A stretch of 64,000 nucleotides of DNA from Dietzia natronolimnaea (GCF_002289575.1 NZ_NTGA01000014.1:89941-153940); one strand, 5' to 3'; positions 25,723 to 35,181 are shown, counted from the stretch's first letter. Made by a program: numbers and translations. The notes: generated by a model from the sequence alone, not told the origin.

Positions 25723-27453
25723 ATGCGCCCTGCTCCTCCCGCTCGGGACGGTCGACCTAACCGCTACGGCCGCTCCCGTACCCGGAGTTCGAGGGTTGCG
25801 GCCTGCGCGGCCGTCGCGCTGGCGCTGGGCCTGTCCGCGTGCGGTTCGCCCGGTGATGACGGCCCGACCGAGAACATCGACGCAGCTCTGTCCACGGGCG
25901 TGCCCACCGTCCTCGTCGTGGACGCCTCGGCGTCGATGCTCATCGACGACGCCCCCGGGCCTCGGATCGATGCCGCGAAGGCCGCGGCCGACGGGCTAAT
26001 CGGTGTGCTCCCGGACGACGCCGTCCTGGGCCTGGTCACGTATGGCACCTCGACCGATGACGCGCCCGGATCCCAGGAGGCGGGATGCCGCGATGTCACC
26101 ACGCTCGCCGAGCCCGCTCCCATCGGTGTCGACGAGCATCGGGGAACTCTCTCCCAGCAGGTCGATGCGCTTGATCCGAGCGGTTACACCCCCATCGCCG
26201 AGTCGCTCCGGCAGGCCGCCGGACTGCTCCCCGAGGGGGACTCCGCGGTGATCGTCATCTCCGACGGTGAGGACAGCTGCGGAGACCCGCCGTGCGAGGC
26301 CGCCGCCAAGCTCCGTGAGCAGAATCCGAGACTCCGGATATCTACCGTCGGGTTCAAGACGGCCACTCCGGAACTGGCGTGCATCGCCCGCACCACCGAC
26401 GGGCTCTTCGTCACCGCCGACGACGCCGACCAGCTCGCCACCCGACTGATGGCGGCCCGCGACATCGACGGCAACTCGGCGGTGCTGACCCCCACGGGCC
26501 TCGGCGGGATCGATCTGGGAACCCACTACAACGACATCGTGGGGACCCACCCGGATTTCCCGGCCCAGTCAGCCGGCACGGCCGACGGCGAGGACACGAT
26601 CATCACCTACGTCGACTGCGACTACCTCTTCGACTCCTCCGGCACTGTCATCGAGATCCGACCCCACGATGGCCGCACCGTCGACGGCCTCGCCGTGGGC
26701 GATCAGGTGAGCAGGGCGGTCGAGTTGTATGGCGAGCCCGTGGAGGCTACCGACGGGACCGCCCGCCTGTTCGCCGCGAGCCGTGAGGCCGGAACTGCCT
26801 GGAAGATAACCGCCGACGGTGATCGAATCTCCCGAATCGTGCTGTGTCGATGCCTGCCGGGCACCGGGGCTTCCTCAGCGGCGGGCTCGGGCTCCGGCGC
26901 AACCCATAGGTCGACCACGATTAGCGGCCAGACCGAGATCGTCGTGTACAACCCGTACCTTGACGACGGATCGCTCGCGCCCGGCTTCGGCGAACTGGAC
27001 GGAGAGGTCGACGCTTGGGGCTGCGGCCCCATGGACGAGGACCTGTTCCGATGCGGTCGCATGTACACGGACGGCTCCATCTACTTCTGCTCCACCGACG
27101 GCTCCACCGCATGGTGCCCGTCCCGGCACTCCACCGGTGAACTGGAGTTCACCCGCCACGCCCGTGTCCAGATTCTCGACGGAAGCTACGACCCGCGGAG
27201 CGGCACTGAACCTGTGCCGGTCTACGTGGACCTCACGAACGGCGACCGATGCTGGTTCCATGTGCAACTCGGCAACATCAGGATGGACGCCACTGAACGG
27301 TTCCTCTGCCCGGGTGAGCAGTGGCTCTGGGAGCCCGCCGGGGGCAAGGTCTTCGCCAACACCACTGGGACATGGACAGCCTTGAAGGCACCGGGTTCGA
27401 GTTCGGCGCCATTCGAAAAAGTGACGGTGGCCCGTGCTGTATTCATTGACTAA
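25723..27453 (+). CDS. Secreted VWA-domain lipoprotein
   Basis: 576 residues. A basic N-terminus and hydrophobic core end in the lipobox LSAC (Cys near residue 44), so it is anchored outside the membrane. A von Willebrand factor A domain spans about 55-250, with the MIDAS residues in VDASAS, GYTPI and ISDGEDSCGD. The remaining ~320 residues contain several Cys-rich strands (YVDCDYLF, WGCGPMDED, CPSRHSTG, CWFHVQLG) that are not recognised. A role in metal-dependent protein binding at the cell surface is likely but unproven. ATG 25723 is chosen because it gives a clean signal peptide. Confidence 0.8.
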   Translation: MRPAPPARDGRPNRYGRSRTRSSRVAACAAVALALGLSACGSPGDDGPTENIDAALSTGVPTVLVVDASASMLIDDAPGPRIDAAKAAADGLIGVLPDDAVLGLVTYGTSTDDAPGSQEAGCRDVTTLAEPAPIGVDEHRGTLSQQVDALDPSGYTPIAESLRQAAGLLPEGDSAVIVISDGEDSCGDPPCEAAAKLREQNPRLRISTVGFKTATPELACIARTTDGLFVTADDADQLATRLMAARDIDGNSAVLTPTGLGGIDLGTHYNDIVGTHPDFPAQSAGTADGEDTIITYVDCDYLFDSSGTVIEIRPHDGRTVDGLAVGDQVSRAVELYGEPVEATDGTARLFAASREAGTAWKITADGDRISRIVLCRCLPGTGASSAAGSGSGATHRSTTISGQTEIVVYNPYLDDGSLAPGFGELDGEVDAWGCGPMDEDLFRCGRMYTDGSIYFCSTDGSTAWCPSRHSTGELEFTRHARVQILDGSYDPRSGTEPVPVYVDLTNGDRCWFHVQLGNIRMDATERFLCPGEQWLWEPAGGKVFANTTGTWTALKAPGSSSAPFEKVTVARAVFID

Positions 27454-27504
27454 CCGTAGGCCGGATGGGGCTCCGGTCGACCGGGCGGCTGGAGTGTCGG
27501 AGGC

Positions 27505-29112
27505 TCAGGCGGGGCCGATCCGGAGCATCCGGGTGAGGGTGGGTTGCCACATCACTCCTGCCCCGTCTCCGCGGGAGACGACGGTGCCGGTGAGCTCCAT
27601 CGGCTCGTCCAGCGGAGCCACGCCCACGAACGTTCGGGCGACCTCCATGCCAGTTTCCACATCCGTCGAGGTCACGTCGACCGGGCCGAACTTCTGTGCC
27701 AGCCCCTGATCCAGTGCGGGGTGCACGCCGGGCGGGCCGTAGGCCAGTGCGTGAATCTGTCCGTCACCCGTGGTGAGCTTGGGCAACGAGGCGGTGCGCG
27801 CGAGCGAGGTCCACGCCCGTGAGCAGGCGCCCTCCACACCCCCGGCCCCGTCCGTGCGCACGTCGATGCGGGTCATGCCGCCCGTGTACGGCGCGGAGGC
27901 GGGCGCGGCCGGTCCGTCGACGGCGAACGGCGGGTACTCGTATCCGTACGTGTTGACCAGCACGAGCGCATCCCCGACCGCGATGATCGAGTTCTCCGTG
28001 GCGGCTGGCCCCTCGATCAGTACCCCGTCCGGGGCGGCGGAGGCCGGTGCGAGCGACGTGGCGAACGCCGGCATCCTGCACACTTCGGCGCCGTCGGTTC
28101 GGCGCAGGACGATCAAATCCGGATGCTCGGCGTCATCGGTGATCGCCACCAGCGAGTCACCCGGCCCGAAGTACGTGGGCGTGGTGCCCGACCCGTGCGC
28201 GAGCAGGCCGGGCTTGCGTGCCGGGCCCACCTCGTAAGCGTGCCGCCACCGCACCTGCGGGGTCCCGTCGGGCGCCAGGTCCACCTCGTACAGCGCACGG
28301 GTGGTGATCACCGAGGCGCCGCCCGGCCGGACGGTCAGCCCGTTGGTGATCCTCTCCCCTGCCGGCAGGGCGAGGGTGCGCACGGTGTCGTCGTCGCCGG
28401 GAAGTACGGTTCCCACCACCCCGCCGGAGGTCGCGAACCAGATCCGCCCGTCGAACGCGGGGATCAGGCCGGTCACCGCGTCCCCGTCCGGGACGCCCGC
28501 CGAGAGGTCGGCCAGGACCTCGACCGACATCCGCCAGGTGCCATCCGGGTCGCGACGGTGCCCGACCGCGAGGAGCCTGCGGTTGCCTTCGGCCACCACC
28601 ACCCGGTCGCGCTCGTCGAGGTAGCCGTACACCCCACCGAGCAGTGCGCCCTTGGCCAACTGCACCTCCGCCAGCACCACCGCGGTCTCGGGGTGGAACA
28701 GCTTGACCGTCGGCGCGAGCGGGGTCGGCGGATGGAGCCCCACGTACGAGGTGCACAAGGCGACGGGCATGCCGTCCGTGCCCACGAACACGGTGGAACA
28801 CGTGGCCCCGGTCAGGGCACCCACGACGGCGGGGTTCGCCCCCGGCCCGCGACCCGGCATCGTGTCGGTGGAGGCCACGTCCCCGTGGACCGTGGAGGTA
28901 CCGGCGGGGCCCAATCCGGGCGGCGCGGCCGGCGACTGATCAGGGTCCGACCGGGCCGGGACCGGCTGAGCCGCGGCCGACGAGGCGCTCAGGACGACAA
29001 GGCTCGTCACTGCCGCCACAATCGTCGCCGTCCGTGCCGCCGTCCGCGCCGCTGCGGAGGTCGCGCTGACTGCCGCGGCGCCAGCCGCGAGGATCCCGCC
29101 CGGTGCGCCCAT
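27505..29112 (-). CDS. Secreted propeller-like protein of unknown function
   Basis: 535 residues with an N-terminal signal-like region (about 20-48, TIVAAVTSLVVLSASSAAAQ). The mature part has repeated strand patterns such as GRIWFATSGGVVG, YEVDLAPDGTP and DSLVAITDDAEHPDL, suggesting a beta-propeller related to SMP-30/gluconolactonase-type folds. No catalytic motif can be assigned. It converges on the VWA lipoprotein gene with about 50 bases between the stops and is followed by the SurA-N lipoprotein on the same strand. The function is unknown; an extracellular binding or sensing role is an inference. Confidence 0.6.
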   Translation of the reverse strand: MGAPGGILAAGAAAVSATSAAARTAARTATIVAAVTSLVVLSASSAAAQPVPARSDPDQSPAAPPGLGPAGTSTVHGDVASTDTMPGRGPGANPAVVGALTGATCSTVFVGTDGMPVALCTSYVGLHPPTPLAPTVKLFHPETAVVLAEVQLAKGALLGGVYGYLDERDRVVVAEGNRRLLAVGHRRDPDGTWRMSVEVLADLSAGVPDGDAVTGLIPAFDGRIWFATSGGVVGTVLPGDDDTVRTLALPAGERITNGLTVRPGGASVITTRALYEVDLAPDGTPQVRWRHAYEVGPARKPGLLAHGSGTTPTYFGPGDSLVAITDDAEHPDLIVLRRTDGAEVCRMPAFATSLAPASAAPDGVLIEGPAATENSIIAVGDALVLVNTYGYEYPPFAVDGPAAPASAPYTGGMTRIDVRTDGAGGVEGACSRAWTSLARTASLPKLTTGDGQIHALAYGPPGVHPALDQGLAQKFGPVDVTSTDVETGMEVARTFVGVAPLDEPMELTGTVVSRGDGAGVMWQPTLTRMLRIGPA

Positions 29113-29157
29113 GGAACCGATTCCACCACGGACCCCCGCGCCTCGCGGCCGGTTCCG

Positions 29158-29931
29158 CTAGAGGTGCTCGGTCACGTCCGCGCCCTCGCGCAGTTCCTCG
29201 GAGAGCGTCTGCATGGCCTGCGCCTGCTGCTCTGCGACCAACTGCTCCTCGACCTCGTCGCGGACCTGCTCGAGCGGGGGCAGTCCTCCACCCGCCTGAC
29301 CGCCCGACATCGCCTGCTGCTGGGCCAACTGCTGGTAGGCGGCCTCGATCTCCTCGTCCGTCGCGGAGAACTCGCCGTACTCGTCGACGATGAGCTTCTC
29401 CACGAGAAGTTGCTTCTCGATCTGCTCCATCACGTCGTCGCGGTCCATCCCCTGCTCGCCCATCGCGGCGAAGAACTCGTCCTCGCTGGCCTGGTTGGCC
29501 TCGGCGAATCCGGCGAGCGCGGTGTCGACCTCGGCGTCCGAGACCTCGAGACCGCGCTCGAGCGCCTCCTGCCGCAGCAGCTCGCTCCCGACCAGCCCCT
29601 CGAGGGTCTGCGACCTGAGCTGGTCCTCGTCGACCGGCTGGCCGGTCATCTGCGCCTGCATGGCCATCTGCTGATACTGGCCCTCGAAGACGGTGACGAA
29701 CTCGTCCTTGCTGATCTCCGTGCCGTTGACCTCGGCCACCGGATCCGGGATGTCGTCGAGGTTCGGGCCCGCGCCGTCCTGCGCGGGGTCGGACTGCGGG
29801 TCCGCCTGTTCGGTCGCGGCGGTCGGTTCGCCCTGCGCGGCGTCGTCGCCGTCGCCCGGGGCACCGCAGCCCGCGGTGACGAGCACGGCTCCCGCAGCGA
29901 CCGCGACCAGCCTCCTCGTGTTCTTCAGCAC
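29158..29931 (-). CDS. SurA-N domain lipoprotein
   Basis: 257 residues. The lipobox is VTAGC with Cys near residue 20. An Asp/Gln-rich linker precedes a SurA N-terminal-type helical domain (about 60-230), beginning PVAEVNGTEISKDEF, a segment typical of peptidyl-prolyl isomerase/trigger-like chaperones. No rotamase domain follows, so it is probably a periplasmic chaperone rather than an isomerase. GTG 29931 is preferred because GGAG stands five bases upstream. ATG 29958 is in frame but gives a poor signal peptide. It is transcribed in the direction of the propeller protein gene. Confidence 0.75.
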   Translation of the reverse strand: MLKNTRRLVAVAAGAVLVTAGCGAPGDGDDAAQGEPTAATEQADPQSDPAQDGAGPNLDDIPDPVAEVNGTEISKDEFVTVFEGQYQQMAMQAQMTGQPVDEDQLRSQTLEGLVGSELLRQEALERGLEVSDAEVDTALAGFAEANQASEDEFFAAMGEQGMDRDDVMEQIEKQLLVEKLIVDEYGEFSATDEEIEAAYQQLAQQQAMSGGQAGGGLPPLEQVRDEVEEQLVAEQQAQAMQTLSEELREGADVTEHL

Positions 29932-30000
29932 TCGATCTCCTGACGTTGATGGGTGCATCAGTCCGCCGAGGCTACACATCGGACTTAGGCGGGACCTGTG

Positions 30001-30052
30001 CGCGGGAGCTGCGTGCGGGACCCATACGCGGGAGCTGTGCGCTGGACCCGTG
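30001..30052 (+). repeat. 26-bp direct repeat upstream of MFS gene
   Basis: Two adjacent imperfect 26-base copies, 30001-30026 and 30027-30052, both begin CGCGGGAGCTG and contain GGACCC. They lie between the divergent SurA-N lipoprotein and MFS genes. No regulatory meaning is known. Confidence 0.6.
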
Positions 30053-30121
30053 AACGCGCGCGGGTGCGCCCGCCGCTCGCCACCCGGCCTCCCCGGTCGA
30101 ACCAGCGCTACCATCGCCCGC

Positions 30122-31666
30122 GTGACCGACCACCCCGTGACTCCCGCGGCCGAACCGCCCGTGAGCACGGCACGGGTGCTCACCACCCTGATGGTCCCGC
30201 TGTTCATGGCGCTGCTCGCCCTGTCCGTCATCAATGTGGCGCTTCCCGTGATCGGCCCGGCTCTCGAGGCCGGGTCCACCGGGCTGCAGTGGGTGGTCTC
30301 GGGTTATGCGCTGTCGTTCGGCCTGCTGCTGGTGCCGTCGGGACGACTCGGGGACGCGACCGGCCGAAAGCGGATCTTCCTCGCCGGCGTCGCCGTCTTC
30401 ACCGCCGGGGCCGTGATCGCCGGGCTCGCCCAGAGCATCGAGATGCTCAACGCCGCGCGGGTGGTGCAGGGCATCGGGTCCGGGATGCTCAATCCGCAGA
30501 CCTTCGGGCTCATCCAGAAGTATTTCCGCGGAGCGGCCCGCGCCCGCGCGTTCGCCACCATGGCCACCACGGTCTCGGTGGCCACGGCCTCGGGCCCCCT
30601 GGTCGGTGGCCTGCTCATCGAGACCTTGAGCGACGACCTGGGGTGGCGCGCGATGTTCTTCGTCAACGTGCCGCTCGGCGTGATCGCCCTGGTACTGGGC
30701 CAGAGATGGCTGCCCGACGACCGCGCGCTGCCCCGGACCGACCGCGACGGCCACGACGTCGGCGGATCGAGAGCGCGCGCCGGCACGCTGGCCTACCTGG
30801 AGGACGACGACGACACCGTGGTCCCCGCCCCCGCCGCCCCGCCCACGCGTCCCAGGCGTCTGGACGTGGACCCGGTCGGCATCGTGCTGCTCGGGGCGGC
30901 GGTCCTCTCGGTGATGCTGCCCTTCCTCAACCGCGGTGCGAACCCCGCGATGTGGGCCCTGGTCCCGCTCGGGGTGGCCCTTCTGGGGGCCTTCGCCTGG
31001 TGGGAGCGCCGCTACGAGCGCATCGGTCGACCGCCGCTGGTCAATCCCGAGATCTTCCGCGATCCGGCGTTCCGCAACGGCATGATCATCGTCTCGATCT
31101 ACTTCATGGGCGGGACCAGTCTGTGGATCGTCATGCCCATGTACCTGCAGTTCCACCTGGGGTACGCGCCGATCGATTCCGCTCTGGTGAGCCTTCCCGC
31201 CTCGATCTGCGCCGCGGTGTCCGCGCAGGTGGCGGGGCGCTTCGTGCTCAGACTCGGGCGGCGGTTGGTGATCGGGGGGTTCTGCCTGACCCTCACCGCG
31301 CTGGCCACGTTCATCCTGCTCGCGGGCCTGGTGGAGTCCGGTGCGGTGGGGTACCTGATCTTCATGGCGCCCGCCGCGCTGATGGGTACCGCGCAGGGCA
31401 TGACCATCTCGCCCAACCAGACGCTCACGGTCCGCGCGGTCGACCCCGCGTACGGCGGGGTGGCCGGCAGCATCATCTCGCTGGGCCAGCGCATGGGCAC
31501 CGCGATCGGCACGGCCGTGGTTCCCGGCGTGCTGTTCTGGATCGTCGAGTCGCAGGACGACTGGCTGCTGGCGTTCCGGGCGGCGCTGGGACTGATCGCC
31601 GCGTTGGCGGCGGGAGCGCTGGCGTTCAGCATCGTCGACCGCCGCCGGGAGAAGCGCTGCGCCTGA
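30122..31666 (+). CDS. MFS exporter, DHA2 (EmrB/QacA) family
   Basis: 514 residues with about 14 membrane helices. Motif A is seen as SGRLGDATGRKRIFL near residue 75 and motif C-like ASGPLVGGLLIE near 160. An antiporter-type motif D1 is LQWVVSGYALSFGLL. A hydrophilic Asp/Pro loop of about 50 residues (200-250) divides the two halves. Members export drugs, dyes or lipids in exchange for protons; the substrate is unknown. GTG 30122 begins VTDHPVTPA ahead of the first helix. It is divergent from the lipoprotein gene. No regulator of the TetR type adjoins it. Confidence 0.88.
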   Translation: MTDHPVTPAAEPPVSTARVLTTLMVPLFMALLALSVINVALPVIGPALEAGSTGLQWVVSGYALSFGLLLVPSGRLGDATGRKRIFLAGVAVFTAGAVIAGLAQSIEMLNAARVVQGIGSGMLNPQTFGLIQKYFRGAARARAFATMATTVSVATASGPLVGGLLIETLSDDLGWRAMFFVNVPLGVIALVLGQRWLPDDRALPRTDRDGHDVGGSRARAGTLAYLEDDDDTVVPAPAAPPTRPRRLDVDPVGIVLLGAAVLSVMLPFLNRGANPAMWALVPLGVALLGAFAWWERRYERIGRPPLVNPEIFRDPAFRNGMIIVSIYFMGGTSLWIVMPMYLQFHLGYAPIDSALVSLPASICAAVSAQVAGRFVLRLGRRLVIGGFCLTLTALATFILLAGLVESGAVGYLIFMAPAALMGTAQGMTISPNQTLTVRAVDPAYGGVAGSIISLGQRMGTAIGTAVVPGVLFWIVESQDDWLLAFRAALGLIAALAAGALAFSIVDRRREKRCA

Positions 31667-31713
31667 TCAGGGCAGCCCCTCTACGCGGGCTCCGGTACCC
31701 ACCCTTCCCCCGC

Positions 31714-31825
31714 TTGGCGGACACCCCGCCCCGGCCCCACCGCGGTTGGCTGTGGTTGGCGGACACCCCGCCCCGGCCCCACCACGGTTGGCTGTGGTTG
31801 GCGGACACCCCGCCCCGGCCGGCGG
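31714..31825 (+). repeat. 42-bp tandem repeat, about 2.7 copies
   Basis: Copies start at 31714, 31756 and 31798. The unit begins TTGGCGGACACCCCGCCCCG and ends GGTTGGCTGTGG. Copies one and two differ at one base (CCGCGG against CCACGG). The motif TCCGCCA, the complement of TGGCGGA, recurs at 31867 and 31889. It lies in the 256-bp gap between convergent MFS and fadH-like genes, where nothing else is seen. Confidence 0.85.
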
Positions 31826-31922
31826 ACATCTGATGCGAAGGACGGCCCGCCGGACACGAATTCTGTCCGCCAGGTGAGGGACGGGGTCCGCCAGGCGGGG
31901 GGACGGAGGCAGGTGCGGATGC

Positions 31923-33992
31923 TCAGAGGGTGGCCGCGAGCTCCACGCCCTGCTTGATGGCACGCTTGGCGTCCAGCTCTGCGGCCACGTCCGCGCCGCC
32001 GATCACGTGGACCCCGGGTCCGCGGTTCCCCGCACCCCGGGCTCGGGTCAGCTCGTCCGCGAGATCGCGCACCGACTCCTGGCCCGCGCACACCACGACA
32101 GTGTCCACGGGTACGAGCCGCGGCCTGCCGTCGCTGTCGACGATGTGCAGCCCGTCGTCGTCGATCTTCTCGTAGGTGACCCCGGTGTACTGGTTCACGC
32201 CGCCGGTCTTGAGTTCGGCGCGGTGGACCCAGCCGGTCGTCTTGCCCAGGCCCTTGCCGATCGAGGTGGTCTTGCGCTGGAGCAGGTGCACCTCGTGCGC
32301 GGGCTCCTCCAGGACGGCGGTGCCCAGTCCCGAGCGTTCGACGGCCGGGTCCACCACACCCCAGTGACGCTTCCAGGCCTCTACGTCGGTGGAGTGACCG
32401 TGGGCTCGGCGGCCGTCGAGAGCCAGCCCGGGCCCGCCAGCGAGGAGGAACTCGGACACGTCCACACCGATCCCGCCGGCGCCGATCACCGCCACCCGAC
32501 GCCCGGGCCTGCGGGCACCGGTGAGCAGCTCGGGGTAGGTCATGACCATCGGATGGTCGCCACCGGGGATCGTGATCTCCCGCGGGCGGACGCCGGTGGC
32601 CACCACGACGTGGTCGACGTCCCCCAGGTCCGCGGCGGCGACTCGTCGGCCCAGGTGGACGGGGACCCCCAGAACGTCGAGGCGTCGGCTGAAGTATGCC
32701 AGGGACGCCGCGAACTCCTCCTTGCCCGGAACGCGCATGGCGTAACGGAACTGCCCGCCGATCTCGTCCTCGGCCTCGAACACCTCCACGGACAGACCCC
32801 GCGTCGCGGCCGCCTCCGCGCAGGCCAGACCCGCGGGACCCGCGCCGACCACCGCCACCCGCCGGCGCGAGGGCGCCACGGTGAGCAGCAGTTCGGTCTC
32901 CCGGCCCGCGCGGGGGTTGACCAGGCACGACGCCCGCTTGTTGGCGAAGGTGTGGTCGAGACACGCCTGGTTGCAGGCGATGCAGATGTTGATCTCGTCC
33001 GCCCGCCCCTCGGTGACCTTGGCCGCGAACGCCGGGTCCGCCAGCAGCGGCCGCGCCATCGAGACCAGGTCGGCCTGCCCGGTCGCGAGGATCTGCTCGG
33101 CCACGTCCGGGGTGTTGATGCGGTTGGAGGCGATCACCGGCACGCCGACGGTCTGCTTGAGCCGGGCCGCCAGATCGACGAACGCCGCGCGGGGCACCGA
33201 GGTGACGATGGTGGGGATGCGCGCCTCGTGCCATCCGATCCCGGTGTTGAACACGTCGGCGCCCGCGGCCTCGAGTCGCTGGGCGAGCTCTGCGGTCTCT
33301 TCCCAGGTCTGGCCGCCCTCGACCAGGTCCAGCACGCTGATGCGGTACTGGATGAGGAAGTCCGGTCCCACCTCGGCCCGGATCCGTCGGACGATCTCCT
33401 CGGGGAAGCGCATCCGCTTGCTCGCGGTGCCGCCCCAGGAGTCGGTGCGCTGGTTGGTGCGGGCGGCGAGGAACTGGTTGATCAGGTAGCCCTCGGAGCC
33501 CATGATCTCGACCCCTTCGTACCCCGCACGCCGCGCCAGTCGTGCGGCTCGCACCCAGTGGTCGATGGTGCGCTCGACGCCGCGGGAACTCAGGCCGCGC
33601 GCCGTGAACATGCTGATCGGGGACTTGGTGGACGAGGCCGAGCGGACGAACGGCTGGTAGCCGTACCGCCCTGCGTGCAGGAGCTGGAGCAGGATGTGCG
33701 AGCCCTCGGCGCGGACGGCATCGGTGAGCGCGCGGTGCTTGTCCGCCATCCGCCGACTGGCCATCATCGACCCGGCGGGGAGCAGCCAGCCCTCGATGTC
33801 GGGCGAGAACCCGCCGGTGACCATCATCGCGGCGCCGCCGCGGGCCCGCTCGACGAAGTAGGCCGTCAGTTCGGGCAGGTGCTTGCTCCGGTCCTCGAGC
33901 CCGGTGTGCATCGACCCCATGACCACGCGGTTGCGCAGCGTGAGAGGCCCGACGGCGAGGGGGCTGGTCAGATGCGGGTGACTGGAGCTCAT
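31923..33992 (-). CDS. fadH: NADPH-dependent 2,4-dienoyl-CoA reductase (FadH-like)
   Basis: 689 residues. An Old Yellow Enzyme TIM barrel (about 1-370) binds FMN. The Cys cluster CIACNQACLDHTFANKRASC, a 4Fe-4S ligand set, follows at about 350. FAD- and NAD(P)H-binding domains come next (VVGAGPAGLACAEAAATRG near 400; VIGAGGIGVDVSEFL near 515). It reduces conjugated dienoyl-CoA during beta-oxidation of unsaturated fatty acids; homologues also act on trimethylamine or other enones. ATG 33992 gives the N-terminus SSSHPHLTSPLAVG, which aligns with the family; ATG 34001 adds three residues. A near-perfect palindrome lies 25-52 bases upstream. Confidence 0.92.
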   Translation of the reverse strand: MSSSHPHLTSPLAVGPLTLRNRVVMGSMHTGLEDRSKHLPELTAYFVERARGGAAMMVTGGFSPDIEGWLLPAGSMMASRRMADKHRALTDAVRAEGSHILLQLLHAGRYGYQPFVRSASSTKSPISMFTARGLSSRGVERTIDHWVRAARLARRAGYEGVEIMGSEGYLINQFLAARTNQRTDSWGGTASKRMRFPEEIVRRIRAEVGPDFLIQYRISVLDLVEGGQTWEETAELAQRLEAAGADVFNTGIGWHEARIPTIVTSVPRAAFVDLAARLKQTVGVPVIASNRINTPDVAEQILATGQADLVSMARPLLADPAFAAKVTEGRADEINICIACNQACLDHTFANKRASCLVNPRAGRETELLLTVAPSRRRVAVVGAGPAGLACAEAAATRGLSVEVFEAEDEIGGQFRYAMRVPGKEEFAASLAYFSRRLDVLGVPVHLGRRVAAADLGDVDHVVVATGVRPREITIPGGDHPMVMTYPELLTGARRPGRRVAVIGAGGIGVDVSEFLLAGGPGLALDGRRAHGHSTDVEAWKRHWGVVDPAVERSGLGTAVLEEPAHEVHLLQRKTTSIGKGLGKTTGWVHRAELKTGGVNQYTGVTYEKIDDDGLHIVDSDGRPRLVPVDTVVVCAGQESVRDLADELTRARGAGNRGPGVHVIGGADVAAELDAKRAIKQGVELAATL

Positions 33993-34016
33993 GGGGCCCA
34001 TTGTGCCCTGCCGGAG

Positions 34017-34044
34017 CACGACCTTACCCACGGGTAAGGTCGTG
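34017..34044. promoter_or_regulatory. 28-bp palindrome upstream of fadH, candidate operator
   Basis: CACGACCTTACCC (34017-34029) and GGGTAAGGTCGTG (34032-34044) form a perfect 13-base inverted repeat around AC. It lies between the baeRF-type gene stop and the fadH start, both on the minus strand. The two-base gap is too short for a hairpin loop, which favours a protein-binding site, with termination as the alternative. Confidence 0.6.
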
Positions 34045-34074
34045 TCGCGCGGAAACCCGAACGCGGCACCGCGA

Positions 34075-35181
34075 TCAGTAGCGCAGTATCGCGCCGACGG
34101 AATTCCCGTGCGGGAGTGCCTCGAGCACCACGAGCCGCCCGGACGTGGCGCAGGTGTGGCCCACGGCGTCGTCGAGGTCCCCCGGCTGATCCTCCGGTCG
34201 GCAGATCGCCCCGGTGAGGATCAGGGTCTCCACCCGACCCTCCGCGGCGGCGGCGACGATCTCCCTCGGGTCACTGATCCCGAGGCCGGTCCCGAGCGCC
34301 TCGCCGAACCGCTCGGTCGCCGCGGCGGCGTCGGCGTTGAGGGCCGGCTGCACGAGCGGCCACGCCTTCTCCTTGAGCTCCGCACCGTCGAGATGATCGG
34401 GGTTCCCGGCCACCACCTGGTCGAGAAGGTGCGGGTAGGACAGCTCGCTCCTGAGCATCGGGTGATGCTCGGCCACCGCCGCCAGTACGAGTGGCCGGCG
34501 ATCCGGCCCCGCGAGGAGCTCGTCGATCCCCGTGGCCACCTGGCGGAAGAACTTCTCGAGCATCACGCGGTCCACCTCACCCCCGGCGCCGTGTCCGTGG
34601 AAGGCGGCGGTGCCCCCGGCCGCCGCCTGGTGCTGGAGCTGGGGCTCGCGCTCGGTGCGACCCTCCGCGTCCTCCATCGACGCCGGTGCGGTGCCGATGT
34701 CCCGCTCGTGAACCGACCCCCGGGTGGCCTCGAACAGTCGCACCGAGTTCTGGCTCAGGGCCAGGATCAGGAACTCGCCGTCGGCGATCGCGGCCGGGAC
34801 CAGAGGACGGACGGCGAACGAGTCGGACACGTGGACCGTCTCCGGCATCTCGGTGTCCACACGGAAGACCCGCGCGATCCCCGGGGCGGCATAAAGGGCC
34901 AGGCCGTACGCCGTGTGCTGCCAGAAGGGGTCCTCGGTCCCCAGCTCCCGCAGCGGCGCGAGCAGCTCGGCGGCCTCCTCGGCCGGGGTGCCCCGGGTGA
35001 CCAGCTCGGACTGCGCGCGGTCGAGCAGAGAGCGCAGCCTCATCGGCCCCTCCCGGGTCTCCGGCCCGCCGCGGTGGGTCGGCATGAAGACCGACACGGC
35101 GGGACCGGATGCGGTCCCGAGTGCCTGGAGATCGTCGGCGGTGATCGGATCGATGTTCCGGGTGCGTTGGATCGGCGTCAT
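34075..35181 (-). CDS. baeRF-type (archaeo-eukaryotic release factor-like) protein
   Basis: 368 residues. N-terminal SVFMPTHRGGPETREGPMRL and the end GNSVGAILRY match the bacterial eRF1-like (baeRF, family 3 type) proteins. These keep the fold of release factor domains and are proposed to act in ribosome rescue or RNA metabolism. A His-rich loop (HGHGAGG) precedes a second domain with LAAVAEHHPMLR. The GGQ-type motif of classical eRF1 is not seen. ATG 35181 has GGTCGGAACC just upstream. It is the gene upstream of fadH on the same strand, separated by the palindrome. The function remains uncertain. Confidence 0.7.
   Translation of the reverse strand: MTPIQRTRNIDPITADDLQALGTASGPAVSVFMPTHRGGPETREGPMRLRSLLDRAQSELVTRGTPAEEAAELLAPLRELGTEDPFWQHTAYGLALYAAPGIARVFRVDTEMPETVHVSDSFAVRPLVPAAIADGEFLILALSQNSVRLFEATRGSVHERDIGTAPASMEDAEGRTEREPQLQHQAAAGGTAAFHGHGAGGEVDRVMLEKFFRQVATGIDELLAGPDRRPLVLAAVAEHHPMLRSELSYPHLLDQVVAGNPDHLDGAELKEKAWPLVQPALNADAAAATERFGEALGTGLGISDPREIVAAAAEGRVETLILTGAICRPEDQPGDLDDAVGHTCATSGRLVVLEALPHGNSVGAILRY

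Noticed and set aside
29958..30279. N-terminal extension of the SurA-N lipoprotein
   Set aside because: The extension lies in the intergenic region and crosses the divergent MFS start; the GTG at 29931 has a good ribosome binding site and signal peptide.
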